64,000 nt of DNA from Eremophila alpestris peregrina. Lineage: Eukaryota; Chordata; Aves; Passeriformes; Alaudidae. The translations under genes were made by a program, and so were the position numbers. Below the pieces are notes generated by a model. It was not told where the DNA came from, did not search any database, and saw only the letters and a program-made list of their open reading frames with translations. Shown here one piece after another: positions 11,815 to 25,997 of this stretch (the stretch's first letter is position 1; every line of letters begins with the position of its first letter). The stretch spans positions 4,838,253 through 4,902,252 of the forward strand of contig WMCF01000018.1 in NCBI GenBank assembly GCA_009792885.1, written 5' to 3'.

Positions 11815-14800
11815 AATTCCTGTGAAAAATATACTCCCTTTCTGTGCAAACAAGTATTTTGGGAATGTTTCAGACATTTTTTTAACTGACATTTGTCATT
11901 GGTGTTAGTATTTGCATGCTTGGTATTTTGTGAGACTTCAGCACATTTTGCATAAAGTGCAAAATGCTGGAAACTAAAGACAGTACTTTCTCTTGCCTCA
12001 GGCTAGATTTTTCATTGTGGTGAAAGACACAAAAAATATAAACTTAAAAGCATGCCATATATAGCAAAAAAGCATATTAAAACAAACTACATGCCTTCAC
12101 TGTAACTTAAAGGCTTCAGCAGGTGAATTCTCAGGTATATTCATTCTCCTGGTAAATATGAACAAGTCTCCACAAAACTCTAGGAATAGAAATATTATAA
12201 GGTAGTAAAGATTTTATAAACTTAAGGAAATGATTCCTTCCTGTTTGTATGGAGATTTCTGGAGGACATCAATTGCAAAGGTAAATTACAGCCAAAACTA
12301 GGGTCATTCTACCCCATAAATGTTCTCATTTTACTAAGGTAGTTATTGATGGCATTGTTCCAGAGCTCTTTGCTCACATGTTGTATACAATTATGATGCA
12401 ATTAGGAATTCTTTTGGATAGGCACTATCTTGGCTTGCTTGATTGCTTTTCAAGGGTGAGCATAGCCCAGTCTTCCTTAAATCTTCTGGATACCACTTAC
12501 CAACAGTATGAATTTCATAGAAAAGTTTGTCTTTCCCATCCATTTTGTCTACTTTTCATCTGCAGAAGGAAGAGGAGCTGGGAATTGACACGAACATACC
12601 CAGCACCATTCTGCAGAGATAGGCCAGTCTGACTGTGCTGACTCAGGCTGCCTGTTTGGGAAGGTGTGTGCACTGTGAAAGCCCCAAAATACTCATCCAT
12701 GTGCTGCAGACTGGGATTTACTGTGCATGTTTCAGATGATTGCTCTGTGACCAGTCCTTGTGACCATTCCATGAACAAGGCAAGTGCTGTGCCCCTGCAT
12801 GTGAAGGAGGCTTTGATGGCAGGTGAAAGCACTTGCTGCAGCAAAGACACGGAGAGACCCCAGTCTCAGCACAAGATCAGATATTTTACTGTTCTACCAG
12901 AGGATTTAAAACGTGCTGTAGGACTTCTCTCCTTTCCCTGTAGGTAATAATATCCAAGTGACACAAGGCTCAATGCAGCATTAGTGTCTTTGGGTGTCAG
13001 ATAAGCAAACCAGCATTAGCTAGTTAAATAAACACACTAAACAGCCATATTTTGCTTCAACAAAGTATAGTGAACAACATTGCCCTTTAGGGGATAAATA
13101 AAGTAGAACTAAGCTACTAAAAATGTAAATTTATTCCTCAGCATATTGCTGCTCAAACTGGGAATATTCAGATGTCTCTGAGGCATCGCTGGATAATTTT
13201 ATCAGTTTATGGCCACAATACTTCAGGGCCAGATAATAATGTTAGTTCCTTAAAATGAAATCAGAGGAAAGCAATTTTTTCCTATTTGACAGTTCTGGAG
13301 GTCCCAAAGTCCTCTTCTGCTTGTCATCTTAATTCAACTTATCTCATCCTGTGCAAATTAATATGTGGTGTTAGAAAACAGGGAAATATGAACCAAAGTT
13401 AAGTAATTCATAGTGTCATTTCCAATATGTTATTATCATAGTTTTTGTATCATATGCATTCTATAAAATCTAGGACCAGCTTAGCAGATCTCTGCACAAC
13501 AAGGTGAGAGAAATTTTGAACTTAATGAGAATGTTACAATTAACAGTAGAACCAAACCCAGAATTTGGCATTTCATGGTTGAAATGTATTCATTCATTTA
13601 TTCATTCCCTCATACATTCATTCATTGAAAGTGTTCTCACTGACTTCCTTGGAAGCAGCTGTGCATGTTATAAAGAGGAAATGTAATAAGGATGAAGGAA
13701 CATGTAACATGGTTTCAATTTGATATTCTCCCTATAATGTATTACTGTTTTGTTAAATTAAAGTCTGATTTCTGGATCATTATGTCTTGATAGCTGGTGT
13801 AACCTTAAAAATAAGGAAAGTCAGTTCCACTCATGTTCTGGATGTCAGGCTGAAATTACTTACAGAGAAGTAAATTAAGGTTATGGTTCCAAAGAATTTT
13901 AAATATTATCTTTTAAATAATATTAAGGCATCCAGGGAAAAGAACTGTGTACCTGCCAGACAAGAAGAGATAAAATGTGCCACTCCCTTTTGCCACTCCC
14001 CACTCCCTACATATAAAGAGAAGAGGGCACACTGGCTGAATGCAAGGAGATTGTTTTAGCATGACAGTTAAAAGTTTTATTTTCTTCATATTTCTGGAGC
14101 CTGCTTTCTGCATTAAGAAATAATGTAATGGCAATAATTATGAGATAGAATAATAAAGCCCTCTTATATCCTTTTAAGGCACCCTTGTAGCACCCAACAG
14201 AGAAACTTTTCAAACTTTGAGTTTGTTTAGCCTGTGATATTTGATACAAAAATGCATCACTAATTATCTGCACCAGCTGTATCCCTGACATTGTCAGAGA
14301 TATGTGACATTATGTCTACTGTGTCATTCTCTATTTTGTATAAAGTTCTTTCCCCCTAAACTGAAAAACTTTAATAAATTATATAGACATGATGGAGAAT
14401 GAGTAGAAGATTAATTGCCTAAATCCAAGGATGAAACTTGCAAGTAGTATAAAAGTAGTTATGATTTTAAGAAAAATTATGTATGTTAAAAAGACTGCCT
14501 ACAGTTGGAGCAAAAAAATCACAAAACCCAAAACAAAGCAACAGAAACAACAACAGCAATTATATATTTAGGAGTATTCAGGCCAATTAATGGATTTATT
14601 ACTTTATGTGAGATAAAAATGTCTGTAATTTTTTATTAGAAGTTACAAAAGAACAGAAAAATGTTGTTTTTTTGGTATACCAATATATGTTTAATACCAG
14701 ACTGATTTTACAAGTGACTTAGACAGACATGCAAACAGAAAAAATTGGGGTTACATTTCCTCCCACATATGACTTTCTTCAGAAAGTCTGTTTCTATCAT

Positions 14801-17800
14801 TTATTGTTATTACCCTATACTGAGAAGCAAGGACAGGCCACTTACAACCCTGTGTTGAAAGTTTTCTTTCTTTGGTAAACTCTGTCAGTAGAGCATAAAA
14901 GCCACTAAAATCTGACAGTTGTTAATTATTCTAAAAGATTCTTTATTATTTAGGTGTTATTTATTTTTTAAATTGTAAAGCAACAACAGAAAACTTAAGT
15001 CTTTATTACACATCCAAACTATTGCAATCTAGACACAAATTAGCCTTTGATCTAGTTCTCAGCATAAATTTCACCATTCTTCTACTTTTTTCTTTTTTTT
15101 TTTAAATGTATCTCATACCCATAATGATATTACCTGAATGTCTCTCAATAGCCCATTATGGTGCAGCCATCAAGTTGTCAGTGTAATGCAGTTCTTTGTT
15201 CTGGAATCCACACTTCAAAGATTATATTAACAAATTGAAATGCAGCAAGGAAATGACCTACAAGAATGCTCAAGGTCTGGAAAGTCTGCTATAAAATACA
15301 GAAACTCTGCATCTGTTTAATTTATCTAAGAGATTAAGAGCTGTCTTGATCCTATTCTGCAGGAAAAGTATTTTAGATAGTAGATTAATTTTTAATCTAG
15401 CAGAAAAGAAAGTGCTAAAGGATCCAGAAGTTGCAAGCTGATATATGACACGTTCAGTCTGGAAACAAGGTGAAAATACATAATAAAAAAATAAGTACAT
15501 GAAAAACTTACTTTGGGATGTTGCATATAATCCAATAGTTGAATTTACTTTTTTGCCTCTTTTTTTTTTAGTGATGACCTGCAGTTAAAAGAATGCTCAA
15601 GTTTTATAATCAGCAAGTGATATTTTTTTTCACTGACAGAAAGAAAATACATTTTCATGGTTTTTATTTTTCCACCCACACACACATGTAGTAAATGTGT
15701 TTTGAACAACCTGATTTGTCCACATGGTTCTCACATTTCACAGTAACACACTTGTGACTCAAAATTCAGAGTTTAACCTAATAAGGAAAATTTTGCTGTC
15801 TAAATACTTGACTTAAATATTGTTTCCTAACTTGGAGTCTAAGTAACAAACCACAGAAGTCCTTTCCAAAAACAACCTGCAAATTTGGCATAATTCTCTT
15901 TGTGTCCAAATGGGAATTTCTGCTCTTTATATCCAGACTATGACAGGCTGGTAGCTTTAGCAGTATTCCTCTCACAGCTGAGGTGTGTTCACCTGAACCT
16001 CAAAAAGAAGAGGATGATATAGAATCAGGTGCTCCTCAGTACACAGCTATGAAATGCAGGAAGCAACAACATTTTCTCCAAGTCTGCTCCTTCTTCATTG
16101 GCTGTTAAAAGATATTGCCACTGCAATTGGCTTTGTTGGGGAACCTGAATCTTCAGATTTGTGATAGGTGTCTCTGAGCTCAACTCTGGGACAGAATCCT
16201 TATAGGACTTTGTAATAGAAGTATCTAATTTCTGTGTGATTACTAACTCATTGCAATGATCTCATTTTTCATAGTTTTCAAGAGACAGTTTTGGGTACAG
16301 AGAACACCCCTGTGAGCACTCATCAAATTTTCATGTGTAAAGTGGGCATTTACAAGTTTGGATGGCTGTCATTAACTTATATTTGAGCACTGGGGTAAGG
16401 TTGATGCTATTAGGTTTAGCAGTGTACATCTCACTTTAAGAATATAAATACCACTGCCTATCTGGGCCTTACACTTTAGGATTTTATAAGAGCTCAGCAC
16501 CCTGGTGTTTCCATCTGGAGCCTTGGATACACTGCTGGATATTATCTGTTTCTGTGCTGTGTGGCACAGAGATAATCTGCTTGACCAGAAGTTGCATTGG
16601 CTGACCCTCTTTGAGCATATTTAAATCCTTCACTACTTTTATGCCTCCCACTTCCTTATTCAGCATCCTTTTAATTTTTCTAATTCTCAGATTTGCTGTG
16701 CACTATTCAGTTTAGATATTTATTTCTTTCTTCTTAGTTTTTCCTGGTTTTACTTGTAGTCCACACTGGTAGCATAAGCCATGAAGTTGGCACCAAAGCA
16801 CATTAACAACACAATGTTGGTTTTCCTTCTTGTGTGACTCAGACACTACTTATCTGTGAACTGCTTAAAACCTGTCTGTCTGTGTACTGTTTAACACTAC
16901 TGAAATAAGGTTACACTTAACTCCTGAACTGGAATCCTTAGAAGACTGCTTATGATTGAATTTTTAATAATCTATTTTATCAAATAGCTTGATACATAGT
17001 TTTGTGTCAGACATTGTACTGTAAAGTCACAAATGCAGATATCTTTAAGGGTTAAATCATTGCTTATGCCATAACTGTACAGCAGGACAGTCAGGGAACT
17101 GTTTTGAACTATGTCTCATCAGATAAGAAGATAAATGGACTTTTAATAACAAAATAATCCTCTTCACATTTTGTTTCCAGTGCAGATAGTTTAGATCCCA
17201 ATCTAAGATATGCAAGTAGCTCCTATGCAGAAGGAAAATCAAATGTGTAAAACATATTTTAGAGATTAACTGAAAACAATCAAATCTATTTAATAAAACT
17301 ATCCTTATTATGGTTTAGTGAGATAAATTTTCTCTCATGAAATCTGATAACAATAATAGACTACACCACTATAAAAAGATTTTTTTAAATAACAGCAAAG
17401 AAAAGTAGAAAAAATTAGGAATGTATTTCTATAATCATGTACACATGTTATGGTTAATGCCAGTGGGATGGGTAACTACATTAATTTTAACTAGTTCAAA
17501 GACGAAATCAAAGCTGCCTTGTCCTTGTATAGTTTTTCCTAACAAACTAGACATGAAATATTTTCTTTCATTCAATGTTCAATCTTTACATTCCTGTTTA
17601 CCATTACAGACTGGGTGATTATCCTAAAATTAGTTTCATGCTTTTAATAAAATAGAATTTACACTCCGAGTTTGGACAATTTTGTTTTTTAACATAAAGA
17701 ACTCAGTTATACCATGCATCATGAAAACTGTGCCTTCTTTATAATGTGTTTTCCCCTGTTTTTATGAAATCCTGAATCTATGTGCAGAGTTGTAATTTAT

Positions 17801-18454
17801 TAAATGTCATGGATGGGTCATCTGACCAGTAGTTTGAGCAAGAAATTCATATCCCATGATTCTGAAGGCTGAAAGGTTAATACATAACAGATGCTGCTTT
17901 GGAGGAAACCATTCCAGGCAATGCTTTTCAATCAATGAGATGTTATTATGAGCAATAGAACCAATTTCTTCTAATCAATGAACCTTTATTACGACATTTA
18001 CTAAGAGAAGCTCTATGCAGTTCTTATAAACCATTCTGCAATCTTCAAAAAACAATTCCCTTTGTTTCTGAAGCCTTTTTATGGTTTCCCTAGTTTTGCT
18101 CATTTTAAGGTAGTACTCTGGATTTACACTCTACCTTCCTGATAAAAAAACCAGCCAAACAAACTGGTTAGCAAGCATGCATTCAAACCTGAGGTGCAGA
18201 GAGGGCTGTATGTGAGTCCTGCTGGGCTGGGGGAGCACTGAGCACTGGGAGAACCCCTCACAGGCAGCTCAGCCCACATCTTTGGAATGGAAGAATTTGT
18301 TCAGCTTGAGTGCCACCAGCTCCCATCCTCAGGGCAGGCCTCAGCACCAGCTGAGCTGTGTGACACCATCACATTTTGCACCTTCACATTGTGTTGAATG
18401 AAATGATAACCATAACTGAGCAAAGGTTATCCACAGTGGCCTTGCAGTGCTCTG
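11815..18454. other. Unassigned DNA
   Basis: No gene is recognised. The overlapping frames near 12,515-12,950 lie in a slightly GC-richer patch on both strands, have no recognisable motif and are probably chance. Poly(T)-rich patches occur around 15,086-15,103. The stretch 18,180-18,450, next to the CR1 copy, is GC-richer but does not match a repeat that I know. Confidence 0.5.
13587..13626 (+). repeat. Imperfect (ATTC)n tetranucleotide repeat
   Basis: About ten ATTC-like units, with interruptions such as TTTA and CCCTCATA. Confidence 0.8.
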
Positions 18455-19070
18455 TGAGAGCTCCATCAACACAGGTGAGTCCACCCCATCAGGGCCCAGG
18501 GACTTGTGTATGTCCAGTTCTCTTAAGGATTCCCTGACCTCACCCTTTTCCCTAAAGATAAGTTTTCATTGGTCCAGCCTTTGCCATGGCCTCTGGGACC
18601 TGAGATATCTGGGAGATGGTCTGACATTTGGTAAATCAGCCTTTTCTCTATCCTGTCTAACAAGGTACTCCATCTGGTTAAACAATGGGCCTGCACTTTC
18701 CTCAGCCTCCCTTATTTCACCTTTGTACAGGCAGAAGGTTTTTTGGCATTGACATCCCTGGCCATCTTTAATTTCCCTTGGGCTTTAATTTTTCTAACTT
18801 CATCCCTGAGTGCTCAGAGAACGTATCTGTGTTTTTCCCATATCCCCTATCCTTGCTTCCTATCCTTTGTATGATTACTCCTTGTCTCTGAGTTTGGTTA
18901 TGAGCTCTGTTCCTCCACAAAGGCCTTCTGGCATTTGTCCTGAATTTCATATTCATTGGCATGGACTGCTCTTGAAAACAGAGGAGGTGATCTTTGATTA
19001 TTTTACAGCTTGCTTGCACAGGACTTTTCCAAACAGACCTGTGGGAGGCCAAAGCCTGAGAATGTTGTTC
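18455..19070 (-). mobile_element. CR1 LINE fragment from inside ORF2, decayed
   Basis: On the minus strand this matches the CR1 ORF2 segment between the endonuclease and reverse-transcriptase domains. Landmarks on the plus strand are GAGGAGGTGATCTTTGA at 18983-18999, GGCATTGACATCCCTGGCCA at 18744-18763 and CCCATCAGGGCCCAGGGACT at 18484-18503, in the order and spacing expected of CR1. A 95-codon minus-strand frame (19052-18768) keeps part of the ORF2 reading frame, but the frame then breaks, so no active protein is possible. Both 5' and 3' ends of the element are missing, which means it was truncated by later events or by internal loss, since CR1 copies normally keep the 3' end. The edges are approximate. 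Confidence 0.8.
18768..19052 (-). pseudogene. Remnant of CR1 ORF2 reading frame
   Basis: This 95-codon open stretch lies within the CR1 fragment and in its sense orientation. It includes residues NARRPLWRNRAHNQTQ, which fit the conserved linker between the CR1 endonuclease and reverse transcriptase. No catalytic motif of either domain is present. The remainder of the ORF is lost to frameshifts and truncation. Confidence 0.7.
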
Positions 19071-19270
19071 TCAGTAAGAGACCACATGTTGTGACTCAAT
19101 TGTTTCTCTTTCAAATTTGCTTAAAATTAATTAAATTCTCTGTGTTTGAAATGTCATTGATGATTTTTTTGTAGCAAAACAAACCATTTGAAAACTCCCC
19201 AGAAAACCATGGGTATGATTTTCCAGCAATTTGAAGACCCACAGAGATATATTCAATAGTGTATTACATA

Positions 19271-19295
19271 TATTATTATATATTATTATATATTA
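19271..19295 (+). repeat. 10-bp AT-rich tandem repeat
   Basis: Unit TATTATTATA is repeated about 2.5 times. Confidence 0.75.
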
Positions 19296-21570
19296 CAATT
19301 TACCCGTGTTAAACCCATGTGTATGAATACATATGAGAAATAAAATATGAAAGACTTTTTTGGTTATAAAATTTATGCATATGGTTTACTTTCAGTAATG
19401 CTCTTCTCTGAAAATATTGTGTCATTTTCTTGTAAGTATGTGGAATTAAGTATATGCTCTTTTTTAAGAATTATTTGTCCTAAAAATGGTAATGAAAAAA
19501 TTAAGTGTTCTCCACAATTCTCTTCCATGCTTATTTCCATTCCATCCATTCTAATGACAACAGGGAAAATTTGAAATAAGTAAGAAAGATAGCATAAGTA
19601 TTAAAATAGTCATAAAAAATGTGGAAAAAATGCTTTCAGGCTGGTTTTTTTTTGGTCTTTTTTTTTTTAGCTTAGAGTGTCCTATTTTGGTAGCAATATC
19701 AACCTTACATATTATATCATCAAGTATATGTAGAGAACCCACAGAATAATTTTAGCTTCACAATCTACTTTCATGACAAGCTTTCTAAAACAGTGCAGTA
19801 GTGCTCCTTTTATTGTGTGTTTATCTAAGTGAAAATACCACAGAGGCAAAGAGATGCAGCAAGAAGAGTTGTCCCCATGGCATATGTCATGTACAGAGAA
19901 AAAGCACAGCTTTCATCCCAGGATGCCTGCAAAAACCACTGGACATCTTGCCAAATGCTGTCCTTTGTAAAGAAAAGAGTCTGTCTAACACCTTAGCAAG
20001 GCAGACCAGGTGGACATTTGAGAAAGAAAACAGAGCAATGTGAGAGCAGCAAAATGCCACTTTTACACAGCTCTCTCAGCTGGCAAGGAATTTACCCCAA
20101 GGCTGTCAGCAAGGCTTCCTTGTCCCATATTGAATAAAGCAGCTGTGCCAAGCCATGGCCAATGGTTTTCACATCACCTGGGACCAGAGGAACTGAGGAG
20201 TCTCTGTGCTTCTCTGAAGGATAAGCTCTGGGTCAAGTCCATGGGAGTTGTCATGGGAAACTTCAAAGAGTCAGCTGTATTTCCTGGGAAAAAAGCCTAC
20301 AGAGATGAAGAATCTTCTCTCTTTCAATTGAAAAAGTGAAATAACAGAGAACTGCGTGCACAGGGCTGCATCTCATGAGCTGATCTTGGAAAACAACTGA
20401 ACAATCATCACAGGCCGTGCTGACTTCCATTGTGATCATGAGAAGAAGAAATTAAGTAGAACTTTCTGTCTTCCTTTCTGGACCCTTAATTAATGCATTT
20501 ATTTCAGAAGACTAAGAAAGAAGGTTGGAGTGGTCATAGGCTTGAACACTGGTACCAGATTCCACAGACCTGCTGGCAATCACTAATAATGCCTTATGAA
20601 AAAGGTGGAAACTGCATAAAATTACATAAGCTGGAGATCTTTGCACATATTGGTGAGAAACTATTCCATGTGTGGACTTGATTTCATCAGAAGGTCAGAG
20701 GGACCTGATTCCACAGTTTGGAAAGAGGGTGCCAACAACACCTCACCAGTGCAGAGCAATTCAGTGACAGGAGCATCAACATAAATACATAGACACAGAT
20801 GAATGTAACTGCCATGTGAAGGGAATATTTAGAGAATAGCCAGGTCCTTGTGGACTGTTTAACTTAATTCATGAAGAATCACTATTTAGGAAATAAATCT
20901 ATAACCAACCAACGAGAAACAGATCTCAATAGACTTACCTACAGGTTTTTTTTTTTTTTTCCCCAGTAATTCCCAAAACACAAACTCAGAACAACTCAGG
21001 CTGCTGTCTTGCAATAGCCCTTCAACATCTTTCTGACTTAGTCAAGTGGAAGAAGTGACCTATTTCCTTATTAGATTTCTTGGCACTGGTTCCAGCATAC
21101 ACTGTATGGTACATATAACAAAGTGATATTTACTCATGCTGGAAATGAATGTTTCCAAATACTTGAAATTGTCTTACAGTCCTTAATACCTATAATATTT
21201 TCTAAAAATCACTGCTATATAGTTTAGGTAACAGAAAGAGGTTATCATTGCAAATAACAGAATATAATACAGTAAAACATCTTCCAGAGCTTTATGTCAA
21301 AATTAGCACAGAACTCAATCTTTGAATTTGTGAATTTCTGACACATTTTAAATGTAACATTGGAATTCTTTCTTAGTTGGTACATGAAGCGCATTTATTG
21401 CAATTCTTTTTTTAGTCCCTTCGACAAGTCATAGTTTTTTACTGAAAAACCCCATAACCTAGCAAAAGATTTCTTGTGAAGTGTTTCAAATTAATTATAT
21501 TAAAGGTCAGTTTTAAGTAAACTATTTTTGAAATTTATTTCTGCATTGAATAGCAAACAAGTTGTAAAAC

Positions 21571-21590
21571 TGAGATTTTTCAAAATCTCA
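21571..21590. repeat. Inverted repeat, potential hairpin
   Basis: TGAGATTTTT is followed directly by CAAAATCTCA, with 9 of 10 positions pairing. A further partial copy of the half-site follows at 21591-21600. Confidence 0.7.
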
Positions 21591-21636
21591 GAGATTTTTT
21601 TCCTGGATCAGTTCACTATTAATATGGGTTTTTTAG

Positions 21637-21656
21637 TTTTTTTTTTTTTTTTTTTT
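21637..21656 (+). repeat. Poly(T) run, 20 bases
   Basis: Homopolymer run with no adjacent retroposed sequence that would make it a poly(A) tail. Confidence 0.85.
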
Positions 21657-24600
21657 GTTCTTGCTGTTGTTTGTTTCTTTGTTTTAAAAAAGCCTGGCTT
21701 GTACTTTCAGAATGTTTTTTCCCACCAAATATCTTGTGGGATGCATCAATGATGATTATACTTTTTAAAGCACTTTCTTTCCTATTGATATGGGTCAGAT
21801 TATCAGCTTTACCATTTAGCTCTCATATCCCCACATACCCTCTTTTCTCTCCCTTTTATTCTCCTCTTTAATGAAATGACTTTCCAAGAAAAAGTTTATT
21901 TCCTTAAGGAGTTAATTCAACACATTGCATCTATAGTTAACATTTCATTGTTACAAGTATGTGTGCAAATAATAAAAATGTAGATATTGTTAACATTAAT
22001 AATATATTTATATCATGAACACTTCAATTATATATTCAATTAAATTTAATTTTTTCCCTTTCCTGTTTACACCTTGACCAGGGCACAGATAAATGAATCT
22101 ATTGCTTAAGTTACTCCTATTTTATTTTCTTGTGTAGACATTTTTCATACACAAAAGTGGTTTTCAATAGTCAGACTCAATATAGTTTTTTATAAATAAG
22201 GATCACTTTATTTAGCATGAACAAAGTATCCTTGCCCTGGGCTTAAAGTAACTGTATAATTTAAATTATAAATTAAAGAACAGTCTCAACATCTGCATGT
22301 GATTCAGGAGTGTTATTTCTTATGCCAAGGAAAAGCCACGCTGTCATGTTCACTGTTGTTGCCAATATTTCATTCTTAAGATGGTGGGACCTGGAGGTGA
22401 ATGCTGAATCCTTGTGTGATAGCTTACAAAATTCCTAATTGCTTTTGCCAAAACATGACTTACTAGTTTTGAAGGATCCTGCTGATACAAAGGCCTGTAG
22501 CTGATGAGACAGGCAGAGATCCAGCCCTTCTGTCGCTTCTGTGGGCAGCAGTGAAGTCAGCAAACCTTTCCATATGACAGAACAATTAGACTGCAGTTGT
22601 TCAGGAATAAATGGAGTCACCACAGTGCAAACAGAGTTTGTGGCCAAATGCTTCGTGAGGAATCACTCTCCCAGTATGTTTGATTTGGCTTCCAGATGTT
22701 TTCTTATTTACCCTTTATGAAACTGTGAGGTTTGTGAGGGACCCTGGGCGTTTGGCAAGTGCACATCTGTCAGCTCATCAGTGCATGTTCAGACCACAGC
22801 AGCAGGTCCCTGTTCCCTTTGAAATGCAGTCATGGCACAAAAGACTCTCAGCTGGACATGTATCCAAAACCACACACTGCTTTGGACTTGCTCATTTTCA
22901 GTTGGCACTAGTAACCCCTCAGAAGTTACATGATATTTTATGGACACCTATATTACCCCCATCCCCAGGCTGTAGAAATTAAGGTATCCAATTGCATTTT
23001 CCCACATCTTATTGTTGAAGATAATACTAACCCCAAGAAATAAAAAGAAATGTTCAGAATTCCATGAAACAAACAAAAAATTTAAATGCAAAATATACCT
23101 CTTCATAGCTCTTCTATCACTTACACCTCTGCTGAGATTATCATCTATGCTTTTTATTTGGGCATCCAGACATTGATACAAAATAGGGAAAAAACCAGAG
23201 TACTACAGTACAATCTATTTCACTTCTGCTAGAATAGTGGCACAGACAATGAATGAAACCTGCAGGTCAAGGCGTCCTGTGGTTGTTATTGTTTACCAGA
23301 GTAAAAATAGAGAACAGTTAGAAATACCAGAACATTTTCTAGTTTTCTAGTTTACCACCCAGATCCATTACTTCAAGCCGTCATTGGATTTGTTACCTAA
23401 GTGCATCCCTAACAATATATAATGGTAGGATAGTGAAAAGACTTTCAGCTTCTAACTGGTCATATTTTAAAATAAATTTAAAAAAAAGTTTATGGACATC
23501 ACTTAGCTTTGTTTTCACACTTATCCAGTGGGGCTGGAGTGAGCAGTGCATGCCCTGAGCCTGCCTGGCCTGGCTGTGAGAGAATGAGTCTGTGGGAAGG
23601 GGCAGGCAGGGAGGTTTGAAGCCTGATGGAGTGGCTCTTCTTTCCCCTTCTTGGGAAGACCTCAGGGTGAGTGTCCTGTGCAATTCATGGCCTGTGATCA
23701 TCTCTCACATGTTATTCACCAGAACATGTTTTCCCTTCAGTTCCTCACTCAGTGCCTGCTGCCTGATGGTGGGAGGCAGCTGCCCAGCTGCCTTTTGCCA
23801 AATGCCCTGCTCTGCATCTCTCTTGGACCTGAGCTGTGGGCCTGTCACTCACCTACTGAGCTGTGATGTGCCTTAAAACCTCTGGTCAGCAGAGGGTAGC
23901 TAAATAAAATTTTACATACAGTAAAGGGAAGGAGTAAATTTGGACATGCCAATGGAATTAAACTTCTTCCAGAAATCCATTGTCATTAGCGCCCAAAGGC
24001 TTTGTTAAATCTCCATTTATCCTGGCATTTATCATTTTTTCTGTCAAATGTAGCCTTCAAAGGATGCCTCCAAGTCATGGAGAGTGCTGTACTGCATGAC
24101 TGCACAGTGCTCAATTTACTGCAGACACTGTAAGAACAACAAAACTCTTCATAATACATTTGCCCATCCAGGAAGCATCAGTTTCATTTAGCCAGAATCT
24201 CCACTTTTTGGAGTTCATTTCTGTGCAAAACTCAAGGTGCTGTCTCTGATCTGTTAAGCTCTGTGTGATTTGTTTCTTGGCCTTAACCAAGGCAGTTAAT
24301 GTCAAGATTGTCACATCACATTAACAGCCTTTCTGGACACCAGTCTGAGTCAGACTGAATCCCTTAAAAAGGGAAATTCAGTTACAACATGGGCTAACAG
24401 CTGCTAACAGCTGGGATTTCAAGTCTAGTCATGTACCTTGAAATGCAACAGTGTTCCTGAGAATCTGGGTAATGGAATTAATATTTGTGGGTTTTTCCTA
24501 GAATACATCAGACAACCTTAAAGTAAACATGTTTCCCAGTGCAAAATGCATATTAGAAATATTATCAGCAAAAGAATCTCTTTTCCAAACAGCTCATCCA

Positions 24601-25997
24601 GAAAATAATATTATTTAATAATTTTATTGTTTTTAGAGTACGGAATTTTTAGCAACTACAAAATAAGATATAAAAAATTGGATAGATTCTTTTTGCATTG
24701 CACTGCTGAGGGAACCATGTGAAACACAAAATAATGCCTCTAACCTGTTATTTTCCTAAATTTTTGTTGGCTTAAGTTCCCCCACTGCTGACTTACTAAG
24801 AGTGACCGAAAGACGCCATGAAGAAAAAGCAAACAATAAAAACCAAAACCAACAGAGAAAAGTATTAACTTAAAAGTAGTTGTTAAATGCTGATAATAAA
24901 GAAGATCAGAAGTTTGCTTTCTCACCTAGAACTTATTAATATTGTCACTCCAAAAACAATCATTGTGAAAAACCCGACAAACCATATGGAGAATATATTG
25001 ACTGTTTGAAGCCTTTTGAAATAATACTCTATTGAGGATATGTTACATGTAATAAAACAGAAGTGACCTTTTCTGCAGCAGTAACTTAGAGTTTTATGAA
25101 AAAAAAGAGAGTGAGGTAACTCAAACAATATGCACATCTTTGGTCAGAACTATAGCAAAATAGAAGAAAACATTAGTAGGCATATTTTTGAGACACATTT
25201 TTCTCAGGCCAGAATTTTTATTATGTTTCTTTATGTGCCTGTGATCATATCACTTTATTTAAGGCCTTACTGACACAGAGTAGTACCTGGATACTCAAAT
25301 AGCAGGATCTCTTTCAGGGTGACTTGCTTTCCCTCTAGGATTCTAGTGACACAAAATAAGACCTCCGGAACAAACAGTGATTCAGAAATTGTTAGTAGGC
25401 ATCTAATTAGATTTTACTAATTAGTTCCTATTAAGTTAAATTGAAAGTTAAAAATACACTCAATTAGACACCAGAAATGGAACTAGGACCCCTGAAATTA
25501 TCCTTATCAAAAGAGCATTGGAACTTGCTGCTGAACTGTGCATGATTTGAGAGGATTACGATGTGAAATACTGCACACTTTGGATCAGTGAATATAAAAA
25601 ACATTTTGTTTCATTTCAGAAACTATCTGTTTTGGCATATAGTTCCCGTGGAGAGTTTCAGCCCAAGGTTCAGGGTGCTTGTGTCCCATGTATGCTGCAG
25701 ATTGAGACACTCTTTGGCCTCATGTCCAAACAGGGCTGTGCAACACCATCAGGCCTGCTTGGAGAGGAATGACTGAGCTGGAAGGAAAATGGGCATGAAG
25801 CAATCTGTGATATTTTTCAGGTTTCCTATGAATGGGTACCTAGCATAACTTTATTTGGTGATGTAAATTTTCTGCACTTGTTAGCTTTAATTGCTGGAAA
25901 CCCACAACAGAGCGAGCAACCCAAACCCTTCAGCACTGGCTTTGACTCAGAGCAGTCAGAGCCAACAGACTTTGGCTGTTATGTTAAAAGGCTCAGG

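Larger units (their letters stand above)
19071..25997. other. Unassigned DNA with simple repeats
   Basis: No gene is recognised. GC-richer patches at 19,800-20,330, 22,480-22,900 and 23,510-23,880 contain several 70-100 codon frames on both strands. None has a domain or splice context that I can support, and they may be old unclassified repeats. T runs lie at 20946-20960 and 21637-21656, and a near-perfect hairpin at 21571-21590. Confidence 0.5.

Noticed and set aside
12515..12947. Overlapping 111-codon minus and 93-codon plus frames
   Set aside because: Both strands are open in a GC-richer patch, there is no coherent codon bias, splice context or recognisable motif.
19801..20340. GC-richer patch with AATAAA near 20,133 as an unrecognised LTR
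   Set aside because: No matching termini or target duplication could be found, and I know no element that it resembles.
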